Assembly (NCBI RefSeq): GCF_005281615.1
Contig: NZ_SZZM01000002.1
Location: 941,402 to 1,005,401 of the forward strand
DNA length: 64,000 nt
Direction of reading: 5' to 3'
Source: Rhodoligotrophos defluvii
GTDB lineage: Bacteria; Pseudomonadota; Alphaproteobacteria; Rhizobiales; Im1
Part shown: positions 1 to 9,571 of the stretch, one piece after another
Layout of the letters: each line of letters opens with the position of its first letter
Position numbering within the stretch: the stretch's first letter is position 1
Translations under genes and position numbers: made by a program
Notes under the pieces: generated by a model
What the model saw: only the letters and a program-made list of their open reading frames with translations
What the model was told of the DNA's origin: nothing
Database searches by the model: none

Positions 1-700
1 CCAGCACCTCCTCGATGAGGGCCACAGTGCGCTCCTCGCTGGCGTGGCTCAAGCGCGACAGGAGATCTTCGGTCTCTGACCGCGCGCGGGGCCGGCGCCC
101 GGCCAGGGTGTCCAGCAGCTCGCGGAAGGCGCGGGGCCGCCAGAACTGATGGTTGAGCCTTTGTCGCCAGCGCTGCGGCATGTCGATGCTGTCAAGCAGC
201 GACGTGAACAGGCCGAGGTCGCCCAGCTTCACCCGGTAGCGGCTCAAGCCGGCCGCTTCGAGCGCCCTGACCACGAGCGCGAAGACTTGGGCCTCCGCGG
301 CGGGTGCATCGGTGTCGCCGAACCATTCCATGCCCACCTGCACGAATTCGCGGGGGTGCATGGGGTCGGCGCCGAGCGGCTGGTGGCGGAATACCGGGCC
401 GCAATAGCAGTAGCGCGCTTCCGCCGCCACGTCAGTTGCGGTCTCCAGATGGTAGCGGCAGGTGGGTACGGTGAGGTCGGGCCTGAGGCACAACTCGCGT
501 CCGCCCGGATCGGTGAACACGAAGGTGCGGGTGCGTATGTCTTCGCCGGAGCGGTCGAGGAACAGGTCGGCCGGCTGCAGGATGTCGGGCTCGATCTGAG
601 CGAAGCCCGCCTCGACCAGCAAGGCGAGCATGGGCTGATTTTGGGCCTCCAGCCGCGCCCGCTCCACGGGCGATCTGCCGGGAATGTCGTTGCTGGTCAC
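1..700 (-). CDS. hisZ: ATP phosphoribosyltransferase regulatory subunit HisZ (3' part beyond window)
   Basis: HisZ is a HisRS paralogue without tRNA charging activity that binds short-form HisG and completes ATP phosphoribosyltransferase, the first enzyme of histidine biosynthesis. Translating the minus strand from a GTG at 698-700 gives an uninterrupted reading frame of 233 codons to the window edge. It shows class II synthetase-like segments: [16 protein letters not shown] (motif 1/2 region), [12 protein letters not shown], and [12 protein letters not shown]. The GTG overlaps the hisS stop as GTGA, so translation is probably coupled to hisS. The C-terminal part is off the window, and hisG would be expected next. 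The histidyl-adenylate motif cannot be checked. Because the frame is open at the edge and starts with GTG, it is easily missed by ORF callers. Confidence 0.88.
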   Translation of the reverse strand, partial: MTSNDIPGRSPVERARLEAQNQPMLALLVEAGFAQIEPDILQPADLFLDRSGEDIRTRTFVFTDPGGRELCLRPDLTVPTCRYHLETATDVAAEARYCYCGPVFRHQPLGADPMHPREFVQVGMEWFGDTDAPAAEAQVFALVVRALEAAGLSRYRVKLGDLGLFTSLLDSIDMPQRWRQRLNHQFWRPRAFRELLDTLAGRRPRARSETEDLLSRLSHASEERTVALIEEVL

Positions 701-2202
701 GGTGTGTAGCGCCCCAGGATATCGCGCACCGCCGTCACCAGCTCGCCCCGCTTCACCGTCACCTGGGCGGGACGCGCCTCGCGCCACTCGTCGCGGTTCT
801 CGATGGCGCGGGAAGCCTCCGCACCGGCGATGAGGTCCTTGATCTGCACCTCGCCGGCGGCAAGCTCGTCGCTGCCCTGGATGACCGCGCAGGCAGCTCC
901 CCGGCGATCGGCATATTTCATCTGCGCCTTCATGCCCGATGTGCCGAGATACATCTCCGCGCGGATGCCGGCGTCGCGCAGCTCGCGGACCATGGCCTGG
1001 TAATCGCCGACGCGGCCCTTGTCCATGACCAGCACCACGACGGGGGCTGCGACTGTGTCCTCCTCGATTTGGCCGAGATGCTTGAGCGCGGCATACAGCC
1101 GGGAGACCCCGATGGAGAAGCCGGTGGCCGGCACCTTCTCGCCGCGGAAACGCTCGACCAGGCCGTCATAGCGCCCGCCGCCGCCGACCGAGCCGAAGCG
1201 GACGAGTTCACCGTCTTCGTTGCGCATGTCGAAGGTGAGTTCGGCCTCCACGACGAAGCCGGTGTAGTATTCGAGGCCGCGCACAACGGAGGGATCGATC
1301 CGCACCCGGTCGCCGTAGCCGGATTCATCCACATGAGCGGCAATCGCGGAAAGCTCCTCGAGCCCTTCAGCCGTCACCGGATTGTTGGCGAGCACTTGGC
1401 GCAGGTTCTCGACCGTCGCGGCATTGGTGGCCCCCGACGTTGCATTGACAAAGGCCAAGATGCTGTCGCTTGCCGCCGGGTCCAGCCCGGCGCCCGGGGT
1501 GAAGTCGCCGCTCGGGTCCATGCGGCCCTTGCCGAGCAGATCACGCACCCCTTCGATGCCGATCTTGTCGAGCTTATCGATCGCCCGCAAGACCGTGAGC
1601 CTCCGGCCGGCATTCTCGTCGCCGCCGAGCCCGATAGCCTCCATCACGCCGTCGAGCACCTTGCGGTTGTTCACCCGGATCACATAGGCGCCGCGCGGGA
1701 TGCCAAGCTTCTCCAGCGTGTCGGCCGCCAGCATGCAGATTTCCGCATCCGCCGCGGGGTTGTCGGTGCCTACCGTGTCCGCATCGAACTGCATGAACTG
1801 CCGGAACCGGCCTGGCCCCGGCTTCTCGTTGCGGTAGACCCAGCCGGCGCGGTAGCTGCGATAGGGCTTGGGCAGGCGGTCGTAATTCTCGGCCACGTAG
1901 CGAGCCAGCGGCGCGGTCAGGTCATAGCGCAGGGACAACCACTGCTCGTCATCGTCCTGGAAGGAGAAAACGCCTTCATTGGGCCGATCCTGATCGGGCA
2001 GGAATTTGCCGAGCGCATCGGTATATTCGATGGTCGGCGTTTCCACCGGGTCGAAGCCATAGAGCTCATAGACCTGCTCAATGGTGGCCAGCATGCGCTT
2101 GAGTGCACGGATCTCCTGGGCCTCCACATCGCGGAAGCCTTTTGCAACCCGTGCCTTGGGCCTGTGTGCCTTGGGCACTGGTGCCTTCTCCGGCTTTGTC
2201 AT
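697..2202 (-). CDS. hisS: Histidyl-tRNA synthetase
   Basis: Charges tRNA-His with histidine in the cytoplasm. The 501-residue length fits the long alphaproteobacterial form rather than the approximately 425-residue E. coli form. The N-terminus is rich in Lys/Arg/Pro before the KGFRD motif at 21-25. Class II motif 2 lies at about 118-140 ([19 protein letters not shown]), and the histidine-binding motif RGLEYYTGF is at 308-316, followed by [12 protein letters not shown] at 2202 is the start. It is first in a two-gene unit with hisZ, which overlaps it by 4 bp at the 3' end; this arrangement (aminoacylation plus biosynthesis regulator) is common in alphaproteobacteria. Nothing odd was seen in the coding sequence. 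Confidence 0.97.
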   Translation of the reverse strand: MTKPEKAPVPKAHRPKARVAKGFRDVEAQEIRALKRMLATIEQVYELYGFDPVETPTIEYTDALGKFLPDQDRPNEGVFSFQDDDEQWLSLRYDLTAPLARYVAENYDRLPKPYRSYRAGWVYRNEKPGPGRFRQFMQFDADTVGTDNPAADAEICMLAADTLEKLGIPRGAYVIRVNNRKVLDGVMEAIGLGGDENAGRRLTVLRAIDKLDKIGIEGVRDLLGKGRMDPSGDFTPGAGLDPAASDSILAFVNATSGATNAATVENLRQVLANNPVTAEGLEELSAIAAHVDESGYGDRVRIDPSVVRGLEYYTGFVVEAELTFDMRNEDGELVRFGSVGGGGRYDGLVERFRGEKVPATGFSIGVSRLYAALKHLGQIEEDTVAAPVVVLVMDKGRVGDYQAMVRELRDAGIRAEMYLGTSGMKAQMKYADRRGAACAVIQGSDELAAGEVQIKDLIAGAEASRAIENRDEWREARPAQVTVKRGELVTAVRDILGRYTP

Positions 2203-2286
2203 CGAGAAAATCGCCTGCTGTCGAAGCTTATTCGCCTTGCGGGCGGGTTCTACCGGATCAACGCCACAGCGGCAAGAATGCTAGAT

Positions 2287-2317
2287 CGGGATGACTTATC
2301 TCCGAATCGTCATCCCG
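2287..2317. other. 9-bp perfect inverted repeat (possible transcript-end hairpin)
   Basis: CGGGATGAC at 2287-2295 is the exact reverse complement of GTCATCCCG at 2309-2317, leaving a 13-nt loop. It lies downstream of glcF and upstream of hisS, both on the minus strand. It has no clear U-run on either side, so it is not a textbook intrinsic terminator. It could help separate the glc and his transcripts. Confidence 0.4.
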
Positions 2318-2334
2318 TTCCAATCCTTTGCTGG

Positions 2335-2381
2335 AGCATGATCTTTTCCGAGAACCGGCATCCACTTCTCGGGATCATGCT
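2335..2381. repeat. 47-bp palindromic intergenic repeat, copy 1
   Basis: The element begins AGCATGATC and ends GATCATGCT, with inner arms TTTTCCGAGAA and TTCTCGGG, so it can fold into a long interrupted hairpin. Copies 2 (4934-4980) and 3 (11149-11195) have the same length and ends. The GATCATGCT end touches the stop codon of glcF at 2382-2384. This type of short palindrome is dispersed in many Hyphomicrobiales genomes. A role in mRNA 3'-end stability or termination is inference. Confidence 0.85.
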
Positions 2382-3674
2382 CTACCGCACCATGGCGGCG
2401 GGCCGGGGGCCGCCCGTCGCCCAGTCGAGCAGCTCCACCGTGTGCACCAGGGGAATCTCGGTGCCGGAGGCTAGCTGCGTCATGCATCCGATATTGCCGG
2501 TGGCGATCACGTCGGGGCGGATGCGGGCCAGATGCTTGAGCTTGCGGTCGCGCAGCTTGCTCGCGATTTCGGGCTGCAGGATGTTGTAGGTGCCGGCTGA
2601 GCCGCAGCAGAGATGGGCTTCTGCTGGTTCCACCACCTCGAACCCCGCTTGCATCAGCAGCGCCTTCGGTTCGGTCCGGATCTTCTGGCCGTGCTGCATG
2701 GAGCAGGCGGCGTGATAGGCAACGCGCGCCTTCAGCGGCGTCTCGCCCGGCGGCAGGCCATGAACGGCGACGAACTCGGTGATGTCCTTCGTGAGGGACG
2801 AGATCTTGGCCGCCTTGGCCGCATAGCGCGGGTCGCGCGCCAGCATGTGGCCGTAGTCCTTGACCGTGGTGCCGCAGCCCGAGGCATTGATGATGATGGC
2901 CTCAAGCCCCTCCCCCTCGATCTCGGCCATGTAGCTGTCGATGTTGCGGCGCGCCCGTTGAAGGGCATCGTCCTCGCGGCCCATGTGGTGGGTGAGCGCG
3001 CCGCAGCAGCCTTGGCCCTCCGGCACCACCGGTACAAAGCCCATACGCTGGAGCAGGCGGAAGGTCGCCGCGTTGATCGAAGGCGCGAGCACGCCCTGTG
3101 CGCAGCCGGTGAGCACCGCCACCCGGCCGCGGTACTGGGTTGCCGGTGAGGCTTCAACCGGTTGGGCCGCGGGCAATCGCGACGGCGCGAGGCGCAGCAT
3201 GGCCGCCGCCGGCCGCAGCGGCCGCGCCACCTCCAGCAGCGGCGCCAGCGGCTTGGCGAAGCGCGCAAGCTTCAGCGCCGTGCGCATGCGCTTCGGCTCC
3301 GGCAGCAGGTGCGCCACCAGCGCGCGCAGGAAGCGTTCCGGCGCCGGCCGGCGGTAGGTCTGCTCCACGCGCACACGCGCCTGGTCGATCAGGTGCATGT
3401 AGTCCACGCCCGAAGGACAGGTGGTGGTGCAGGCGAGACAGGACAGGCAGCGGTCGATGTGCTTAGCCACCTCGGGTGTCGCCGGCTTGTCCTCCTCCAG
3501 CATCTGCTTGATGAGGTAGATGCGGCCGCGCGGGCTGTCGAGCTCATCGCCCAGCAAAACATAGGTGGGGCAGGTGGCGGTGCAGAAGCCGCAATGCACG
3601 CATGAGCGCAGGATCGCTTCCGCTTCGGCGATCTTCGGGTCGGCGCGCTGGGCTTCTGTGAAATTCGTCTGCAT
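2382..3674 (-). CDS. glcF: Glycolate oxidase iron-sulfur subunit GlcF
   Basis: Electron-transfer subunit of glycolate dehydrogenase (GlcDEF), which oxidises glycolate to glyoxylate and passes electrons to the membrane quinone pool. The 430 residues contain two ferredoxin-type 4Fe-4S motifs, C25VHCGFCTATC35P and C76LSCLACTTTC86P. Two cysteine-rich CCG domains follow, each ending in a CCG signature (CCGALTHH and CCGSAGTY). It is the last gene of MOSC-glcD-glcE-glcF, starting 2 bp after the glcE stop. The TAG stop is immediately followed by the first 47-bp palindrome. Length and domain order are standard for GlcF. Confidence 0.95.
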   Translation of the reverse strand: MQTNFTEAQRADPKIAEAEAILRSCVHCGFCTATCPTYVLLGDELDSPRGRIYLIKQMLEEDKPATPEVAKHIDRCLSCLACTTTCPSGVDYMHLIDQARVRVEQTYRRPAPERFLRALVAHLLPEPKRMRTALKLARFAKPLAPLLEVARPLRPAAAMLRLAPSRLPAAQPVEASPATQYRGRVAVLTGCAQGVLAPSINAATFRLLQRMGFVPVVPEGQGCCGALTHHMGREDDALQRARRNIDSYMAEIEGEGLEAIIINASGCGTTVKDYGHMLARDPRYAAKAAKISSLTKDITEFVAVHGLPPGETPLKARVAYHAACSMQHGQKIRTEPKALLMQAGFEVVEPAEAHLCCGSAGTYNILQPEIASKLRDRKLKHLARIRPDVIATGNIGCMTQLASGTEIPLVHTVELLDWATGGPRPAAMVR

Positions 3675-3676
3675 CT

Positions 3677-4912
3677 TTACTCGATTCTATACATTCGGCC
3701 GGGATTGAGAATGCCGTATGGATCGAAGCTCGCCTTGATGCGCGCGGTGAGCGCTGCAACACCCGGCGAGAGCGGGTCGAACACGTCGAGCGCGGCCCGG
3801 ATCTCGCGCGGCGCCCGAATCAGCGTCGCATGACCCTTGCCTGCCACCGCGGCGCGCACGGCGCGCGCTTGCGCGTCGGGAGCCGCGGGGACATCGCACC
3901 AGATAAGCCCGCCGCCCCAATCGTAAAAGCCGCGCGCACCGGCCGACTGCCGCAGCCGGGCCAGGACGGCTGGCCCGTTGCTGGGGGCCACCGAGATCCG
4001 CCACACCGCCCGTTCCGGCGCCCCCGCCAGCAGGCTGCAGTCACGGATCTCACGCCAGAGGTCGGCCGAGTCGTCAGCCCCCAAGACGAGCGACGGCCTG
4101 CCGCGGGCCACCCGGTCGCGCAGCTTGCGCAGGCGGTAGTCGACAGAGGGGCGGAAGCCCTCAAGCCGCAAGACGGTGAGCGGTTCGCTGAGGCCGCCGC
4201 GCATGGCCAGCGGAAAAGCCTGCGCCAGATCGGCCGGGACATGGGCCGCACCCGCCACCTCGCAGGGGCTGCCAAGGCCGCGCGCCAGACAGGCTACGCC
4301 CTCGTCATCGGCAAGGCCCGGAATGGCCAGGGTTGCCTCTGCTTCCGGGCGCGGCAGCACCTTCAGGGTCACTTCGGCGAGGACGGCCAGAGTTCCCCAC
4401 GAGCCCGCCATCAGCTTAGGGAGATCATAGCCGGTCACGTTCTTCACCACCCGGCCTCCACCCTTGAAGGCCTCGCCGCGACCCGAAACCGCCTTGAACC
4501 CTAGCACGTGGTCGCGCACTCCGCCCATCTTGATCCTGGCCGGGCCGGCAAGATTGCTCGCCACCATGCCGCCGAGCGTGCCGCTGGCATTGTGGCCGGG
4601 ATCTCCTTGGCTGCCCAAGAGCAACGAGAGGTCCGGCGGATCGAAGGCCAGCTGCTGGCCATGGGCTTGGAGCACGGCCTTGAGCTCGTCGAGCGGCGTG
4701 CCGGCATGCGCCCGGATGATCAGTTCCTCCGGCTCGTAGAGGGTGATTCCCGCCATAGCGCTCACGTCGAGCAGCCAGGCCGCCTCGACCGGGCGGCCGA
4801 TCCGACGCTTGGTCCCTGAGCCGATGATTTCCAGCGGAGCCTTGGCGGAGACGGCCCAGGCGACCGCGTCCTTCAGCTCGGCCAGGCTTGCCGGTTTCAA
4901 GGTCGAGGGCAT
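3677..4912 (-). CDS. glcE: Glycolate oxidase FAD-binding subunit GlcE
   Basis: Second flavoprotein subunit of glycolate dehydrogenase. The 411-residue protein has an N-terminal FAD-binding type 4 (PCMH) domain. Visible landmarks are the pyrophosphate-binding stretch IIGSGTKRRIGRP near residue 30, the DPPDLSLLLGSQGDPGHNASGTLGGMVASN segment split by the usual glycine-rich turns, and RVVKNVTGYDLPKLMAGSWGTL typical of GlcE. The C-terminus ends DPYGILNPGRM, as in FAD-linked oxidases. It lies between glcD and glcF. The 68-bp gap to glcD carries palindrome copy 2, so the operon transcript would contain the hairpin between these two genes. ATG at 4912 is used. Confidence 0.94.
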   Translation of the reverse strand: MPSTLKPASLAELKDAVAWAVSAKAPLEIIGSGTKRRIGRPVEAAWLLDVSAMAGITLYEPEELIIRAHAGTPLDELKAVLQAHGQQLAFDPPDLSLLLGSQGDPGHNASGTLGGMVASNLAGPARIKMGGVRDHVLGFKAVSGRGEAFKGGGRVVKNVTGYDLPKLMAGSWGTLAVLAEVTLKVLPRPEAEATLAIPGLADDEGVACLARGLGSPCEVAGAAHVPADLAQAFPLAMRGGLSEPLTVLRLEGFRPSVDYRLRKLRDRVARGRPSLVLGADDSADLWREIRDCSLLAGAPERAVWRISVAPSNGPAVLARLRQSAGARGFYDWGGGLIWCDVPAAPDAQARAVRAAVAGKGHATLIRAPREIRAALDVFDPLSPGVAALTARIKASFDPYGILNPGRMYRIE

Positions 4913-4933
4913 GTCTTTTATGCTTTTCTCTCG

Positions 4934-4980
4934 AGCATGATTTTGTCCGAAAACCGGTGCCTACTTTTCGGGATCATGCT
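4934..4980. repeat. 47-bp palindromic intergenic repeat, copy 2
   Basis: Same 47-bp length and terminal arms (AGCATGAT / ATCATGCT) as the copies at 2335 and 11149, with a near-identical core (TCCGAAAACCGG and CTTTTCGGGATC). It sits inside the glc operon between glcE and glcD, and its GATCATGCT end abuts the glcD TAG at 4981-4983. It may set differential stability of the glcD and glcEF parts of the message; this is inference. Confidence 0.87.
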
Positions 4981-6477
4981 CTAGAACCGCGGGATGTCGG
5001 GAAAGGGCAGCTGCCCCTGCCGCACATGCATGCGGCCGAGCTCGGCGCAGGCATGCAGCACCGGAAACACCTTGCCGGGATTGAGCAGGCCTTGCGGATC
5101 GAAGGCGCATTTGAGGCGCTGCTGGTGGTCAAGATCGTGGTCGTCGAACATCTCGGGCATGAGGTCTCGCTTCTCGACGCCGACCCCATGCTCGCCGGTG
5201 AGTACGCCGCCCACTTCAACACATAGGCGCAGAATATCCGCACCGAAGGCCTCCGCCCGCTCCAGCTCGTCCGGCACGTTTGCATCATAGAGGATGAGCG
5301 GGTGCAGGTTGCCGTCGCCTGCATGGAACACGTTGGCCACCCGCAGGCCGTAGTGACTGGACAATTCGCTCATGCGCTGCAGCACCTGCGGCAGCCGATG
5401 GCGGGGAATAGTGCCGTCCATGCAGTAATAGTCCGGCGAAATCCGCCCCACCGCCGGAAACGCCGCCTTGCGACCGGCCCAGAAGGCCAACCGCTCGGCT
5501 TCCGTCGTGCTGGCGCGCATGGTGGTGGCGCCGTTTGCCTCGGCGATCTCGCTCACAACCTCGATCAGGTGCGAGACCTCAGCCTCCGGCCCATCAAGCT
5601 CGATGATCAGCAGGGCCTCCACATCCAGAGGGTAGCCAGCGCCGATGAAGGCTTCGGCCGCGTGGATGGCGGGCTTGTCCATCATCTCGATGCCGGCGGG
5701 AATGATGCCGCGGCCGATGATATCGGCCACGCACTGGCCCGCCTGCTCGCTGGTGGGAAAACCGACCAGCACCGCCCGCGCCGTTTCCGGCAACGGCAAG
5801 ACCCGCACCGTCACTTCCGTCACAACACCCAGCAGGCCCTCGGAGCCGACGATCACGCCGAGCAGGTCGAGCCCACCCGCATCGAGATGCTTGCCGCCGA
5901 CCCGCACCACCTCGCCCCCGATCAGCACGAGTTCGACGCCGAGCACGTTATTGGTGGTGAGACCGTATTTCAGGCAGTGCACGCCGCCGGAATTCTCCGC
6001 CACATTGCCGCCGATGGTGCAGGCGATCTGGCTTGAGGGATCCGGCGCATAGTAGAAGCCCAGCGGCTTGACCGCCTCGCTAAGGGCCAGGTTGGTAACA
6101 CCCGGCTGGGTGATGATGCAGCGGTTGGCGACATCCACTTCCAGGATCCGGTTGAACTTGGCCATGACCAACAGCACCGCATCGGCCAAGGGCAGGGCCC
6201 CGCCGGAGAGCGAGGTGCCGGCGCCGCGGGGCACCACGCGAATACCCTCCTCGTGGCAGTACTTCAGGATGGCGGAGACCTGGGCCGTCGTGCTCGGCAG
6301 CACGGCCACGAGCGGCAGTTGGCGGTAGGCGGTCAGTCCATCGCTTTCGAATACGCGCAGCTCGTCCGCGCTGTCGATCACCCCCTCGCCGGGTACGATG
6401 GCGCGCAGGCGGCGGACGATCTCGGCGCGGCGGGCCAGGACATTGCGGTCCGGTGCCGGCATGGCAAGGCCGCTCAT
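4981..6477 (-). CDS. glcD: Glycolate oxidase catalytic subunit GlcD
   Basis: FAD-linked catalytic subunit of glycolate dehydrogenase. The 498 residues carry an FAD-binding type 4 domain (PRGAGTSLSGGALP near 100, IGGNVAENSGGVHCLKYG near 155) and a C-terminal FAD-oxidase domain. That domain contains NVFHAGDGNLHP, LCVEVGGVLTGEHGVG and the terminal CAFDPQGLLNPGKVFP, all hallmarks of the GlcD/D-lactate dehydrogenase family. ATG at 6477 is preceded by a GGAAGG-type ribosome binding site. A second in-frame Met at residue 6 is possible. Full-length glcE and glcF downstream favour glycolate over D-lactate as substrate, although lactate cross-activity is known in the family. Confidence 0.95.
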   Translation of the reverse strand: MSGLAMPAPDRNVLARRAEIVRRLRAIVPGEGVIDSADELRVFESDGLTAYRQLPLVAVLPSTTAQVSAILKYCHEEGIRVVPRGAGTSLSGGALPLADAVLLVMAKFNRILEVDVANRCIITQPGVTNLALSEAVKPLGFYYAPDPSSQIACTIGGNVAENSGGVHCLKYGLTTNNVLGVELVLIGGEVVRVGGKHLDAGGLDLLGVIVGSEGLLGVVTEVTVRVLPLPETARAVLVGFPTSEQAGQCVADIIGRGIIPAGIEMMDKPAIHAAEAFIGAGYPLDVEALLIIELDGPEAEVSHLIEVVSEIAEANGATTMRASTTEAERLAFWAGRKAAFPAVGRISPDYYCMDGTIPRHRLPQVLQRMSELSSHYGLRVANVFHAGDGNLHPLILYDANVPDELERAEAFGADILRLCVEVGGVLTGEHGVGVEKRDLMPEMFDDHDLDHQQRLKCAFDPQGLLNPGKVFPVLHACAELGRMHVRQGQLPFPDIPRF

Positions 6478-6542
6478 CGCAGCGCCTTCCCGGTTGTCAG
6501 CAGGCCCGCCGGGCCCATATCACGAACGTGCGGCACCTTGAT

Positions 6543-7265
6543 TTAAATCACCTCCACCGGGTCGCCTGCCGCGATGCGGCCGCCTTCGAGCACCGCGCAA
6601 TAGATGCCGAAGCTCTTGCCGTTCATGGCGGATATGGCGGGCAGGACCGCCTTGTCGAAGGGAATGTCGCGCTGGCCGAGCATGGTGAAGGCGCAGCGGT
6701 CGCAAGGCTCGTTCACATAGAGCCTGACGGGACCGATCCGGATTTCCCTTCGCATCCACTTGCCTTCCGCAAAGCCGGGCGCATCGTCGGGCAGGGTGAT
6801 CACCAGGTTGGGCCGGAAGCGCCGCGGGTCGATCACGCTGTCGGGGAGAATGGACTTGAGCGCTTCGAGAGACGCGCTGGTGATGAGATGGATGGGCGAA
6901 CGCCTATAGCGCGGCTCGACCGTGTCGGGCGAGGCGAAAGCCGGTCCATGCCGCTTGAGCTTGACGGGGAAGCCGAAATGGTCGGCCAGGGCGTGTTCGG
7001 CGGCATCGGAGCGGGCGCGCATCCAGTCGCCCCCGGGGATCTGCACCTCGATCTCGGAGGCGGAGAGGCGCGCGAGCACTTCCGGGGTCACCCGCCAGCG
7101 CTTCTCTGCTTCGGGCTTGGCGATCGCGCCGGTTTCGGCATCGACGATGCCCCACAGGCGGTCGCCCACGACGCCGGTTGCGTCGAGCTCTGCTTCATCC
7201 AGGCTTTCCCCGCCGAGCGAACTGACGGGATAGCGCCAGATCGTCTGTACCCTTCCGATGGTCAC
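6543..7265 (-). CDS. MOSC domain-containing protein
   Basis: The 240-residue protein has an N-terminal MOSC beta-barrel (VQTIWRYPVSSLGGESL, GVVGDRLWGIVD) and a C-terminal MOSC domain with the conserved cysteine in VNEPCDRCAFTM. The family is related to the molybdenum cofactor sulfurase C-terminal domain and to YcbX/YiiM-type and mARC reductases; it binds molybdenum cofactor and reduces N-hydroxylated compounds. The specific substrate here is unknown. The start is GTG at 7265. It is co-directional with glcD (65-bp gap) and divergent from lutA across a 93-bp shared upstream region, so it may share the glc promoter. Confidence 0.82.
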   Translation of the reverse strand: MTIGRVQTIWRYPVSSLGGESLDEAELDATGVVGDRLWGIVDAETGAIAKPEAEKRWRVTPEVLARLSASEIEVQIPGGDWMRARSDAAEHALADHFGFPVKLKRHGPAFASPDTVEPRYRRSPIHLITSASLEALKSILPDSVIDPRRFRPNLVITLPDDAPGFAEGKWMRREIRIGPVRLYVNEPCDRCAFTMLGQRDIPFDKAVLPAISAMNGKSFGIYCAVLEGGRIAAGDPVEVI

Positions 7266-7358
7266 GCGCCTTGCTCCCTCATCGCACCCTTATACATTGG
7301 TGCGTTCTCGGCCCCAACGGTATAGTCTGCGCGCCCGGTTGAGAATTCAGGAGTTTTG

Positions 7359-8147
7359 ATGGTCGCTCGTCCGCCACATGTCGGTCTGTTCGTGACCTGC
7401 CTCATCGATCTATTCAGGCCATCGGTCGGCTTTGCCGCCGTCAAGCTGCTGGAATGGTCGGGATGCGAGGTGGATGCGCCAGCGGCTCAGACCTGCTGCG
7501 GGCAGCCGGCCTACAACTCCGGCGACCGCGCCGATACGCGTGCCATCGCCCGGCAGGTGATCGAGCTGTTCGCCCCCTATGACTACGTGGTCGTGCCGTC
7601 CGGCTCCTGCGCCGGAATGCTGCACAAGCATTATCCTTCGCTGTTCGCGGCCGGCACAGCCGAACGGCAGGCCGCGGAGGCACTGGCCGAGAAGAGCTGG
7701 GAGCTCGTGTCCTTCCTCACCCATGTCATGGGCGTTGAAGCGGTGCCTTCAGCCTTCGAGGGCCGGGTGACCTATCACGACTCGTGCTCGGGCCTGCGCG
7801 AGCTCGGAATCCATCGGGAACCGCGGCAGCTGTTGCAGACGGTGCGCGGGCTCGAGCTGGTCGAGATGCGCGATTCGGAGGTGTGCTGCGGGTTCGGCGG
7901 CACCTTCTGCGTGAAGTATCCCGACATCTCCAATGACATGGTGGAGAAGAAGGCGGCGAATATCGAAGCCACGCGAGCCGACCTGCTGCTGGCCGGCGAT
8001 CTCGGCTGCCTGATGAATATGGCCGGCAAGCTCAAGCGGCGTGGCGCCCCGATCGCTGTGCGGCATGTGGCCGAGGTGCTGGCGCAGGAACTGTCCGCCC
8101 CGGCCATCGGCGAAAAGCCCAGCAGCGCGAAGGAGCCGGCCACATAG
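7359..8147 (+). CDS. lutA: Lactate utilization protein LutA-type (Fe-S, CCG domains)
   Basis: Subunit of the LutABC L-lactate dehydrogenase complex, which oxidises L-lactate to pyruvate through Fe-S clusters. The approximately 262-residue protein has two CCG cysteine-rich domains: VTCLIDLFRP with CCGQPAYNSG in the first half, and YHDSCSGLRELG with CCGFGGTFCVKYPD in the second. I chose ATG at 7359 over the adjacent TTG at 7356 because AGGAG at 7349-7353 is well placed for it. It starts a plus-strand operon lutA-lutB-lutC-FAH that is divergent from MOSC-glcDEF; lutB begins 2 bp after its stop. It could also be a paralogue acting on another 2-hydroxyacid. Confidence 0.9.
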   Translation: MVARPPHVGLFVTCLIDLFRPSVGFAAVKLLEWSGCEVDAPAAQTCCGQPAYNSGDRADTRAIARQVIELFAPYDYVVVPSGSCAGMLHKHYPSLFAAGTAERQAAEALAEKSWELVSFLTHVMGVEAVPSAFEGRVTYHDSCSGLRELGIHREPRQLLQTVRGLELVEMRDSEVCCGFGGTFCVKYPDISNDMVEKKAANIEATRADLLLAGDLGCLMNMAGKLKRRGAPIAVRHVAEVLAQELSAPAIGEKPSSAKEPAT

Positions 8148-8149
8148 CC

Positions 8150-9571
8150 ATGCAGCCTACCTCCCACGCATTCAAGGACAATGCCGCCAGGGCACTGCAT
8201 GACGAAAAGCTGCAGCGCGCGCTGTTGAACGTGCCGACGGGCTTCGTGCAGAAGCGCGCCCGCGCCCGCGACCGGCTGCCGGAGTTCGACGCCCTGCGCG
8301 AGGAAGGGGTCGCCATCAAGAAGCATGCCCTGGCCCATCTCGATCTCTATCTCGAGGCCTACGAGCGCAAGGTGCACGAGAGCGGCGGACATGTGCACTG
8401 GGCGCCCACAGCGGAAGACGCCCGGCGCATCATCATCGACCTGTGCAAAGATCGTGGTGCCCGGCTGGTGACCAAGGGCAAGTCCATGGTCAGCGAGGAA
8501 ATCGGGCTCAACGACGCGTTGCAGGCGGCGGGGATCACGCCGGTGGAGACCGATCTCGGCGAATACATCATCCAGCTGCGCGGGGAGACGCCGAGCCACA
8601 TCATCGCGCCGGCGGTGCATCTGACCCGCGACCAGGTGGAGGCCGATTTCCGCCGCGTCCACACGACATTGCCGCCGGACCGGATGATCAGCGAGGCGCC
8701 GGAGCTGGTGGCCGAAGCGCGGGCGATGCTGCGGCAGAAATATTTCGAGGCTGATATCGGCATTACCGGCGCCAACTTCCTGGTCGCGGAAACGGGATCG
8801 TCGGTCATCGTCACCAACGAGGGCAATGGCGATCTCACCCAGTCGCTGCCGAAGGTGCATATCGTCGTCACCTCCATCGAGAAGATCGTCCCCACACTGG
8901 AGGACGTCTCCACCATCCTGCGCCTGCTCGCCCGTTCGGCGACGGGCCAGGAGTTTTCCTCCTACACCACCTTCTCCACGGGTCCGCGCCGAGCGGAGGA
9001 TCCGGACGGACCGGAGGAATACCACGTGGTGCTGCTGGACAACGGCCGCTCGGCCCTGCTCGGCACCGTGTTCGAGGATATGCTGCGGTGCATCCGCTGC
9101 GGCGCCTGCCTCAACCATTGCCCGGTCTATCAGGCGGTCGGCGGTCATGCCTATGGCTGGGTCTATTCCGGACCCATGGGCGCGGTGCTCACGCCATCGC
9201 TGGTGGGGGTGGAAGAGGCGGGCCCCCTACCCAATGCCTCCACCTTCTGCGGGCGGTGCGAAGAGGTCTGCCCCATGCGCATTCCGCTGCCGAAGATGAT
9301 GCGGCACTGGCGGGAGCGGGAATATGAGCGCCACCTCACGCCCCTCTCCTACCGCAAGGGCTTGAACCTGTGGGCGTGGGCCGCCACGCGGCCGAACATC
9401 TACCGCCGGTTGGCCTCGGTGGCCGCGCGAGCGTTGCGGCTGTTGGCCGGGCGTCGCGGGGGCTTCCGACGCCTGCCATTGGCCTCCGGCTGGACACGCT
9501 ATCGCGATTTTCCGGCGCCCGAGGGGAAGACTTTCCATGAGCTGTGGAAGGAGCGCCGCCGTCATGGCTGA
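8150..9571 (+). CDS. lutB: Lactate utilization iron-sulfur protein LutB
   Basis: Core Fe-S subunit of LutABC. The 473 residues include an LUD domain over the first approximately 290 residues (KGKSMVSEEIGLND, GITGANFLVAETGSSVIVTNEGNGD) and two 4Fe-4S motifs, CIRCGACLNHCPVY near 313 and CGRCEEVCPMRIP near 367. A C-terminal DUF3390-like tail (PLASGWTRYRDFPAPEGKTF) is typical of LutB/YkgF. It lies 2 bp after lutA and overlaps the lutC start by 8 bp, consistent with one translationally coupled operon. Electrons are thought to go to the respiratory chain; acceptor not visible here. Confidence 0.93.
   Translation: MQPTSHAFKDNAARALHDEKLQRALLNVPTGFVQKRARARDRLPEFDALREEGVAIKKHALAHLDLYLEAYERKVHESGGHVHWAPTAEDARRIIIDLCKDRGARLVTKGKSMVSEEIGLNDALQAAGITPVETDLGEYIIQLRGETPSHIIAPAVHLTRDQVEADFRRVHTTLPPDRMISEAPELVAEARAMLRQKYFEADIGITGANFLVAETGSSVIVTNEGNGDLTQSLPKVHIVVTSIEKIVPTLEDVSTILRLLARSATGQEFSSYTTFSTGPRRAEDPDGPEEYHVVLLDNGRSALLGTVFEDMLRCIRCGACLNHCPVYQAVGGHAYGWVYSGPMGAVLTPSLVGVEEAGPLPNASTFCGRCEEVCPMRIPLPKMMRHWREREYERHLTPLSYRKGLNLWAWAATRPNIYRRLASVAARALRLLAGRRGGFRRLPLASGWTRYRDFPAPEGKTFHELWKERRRHG

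Noticed and set aside
1069..2589. 506-codon plus-strand frame antisense to hisS and running into glcF
   Set aside because: It overlaps two clear genes on the other strand, and its translation has no recognisable fold; it is a GC-rich shadow.
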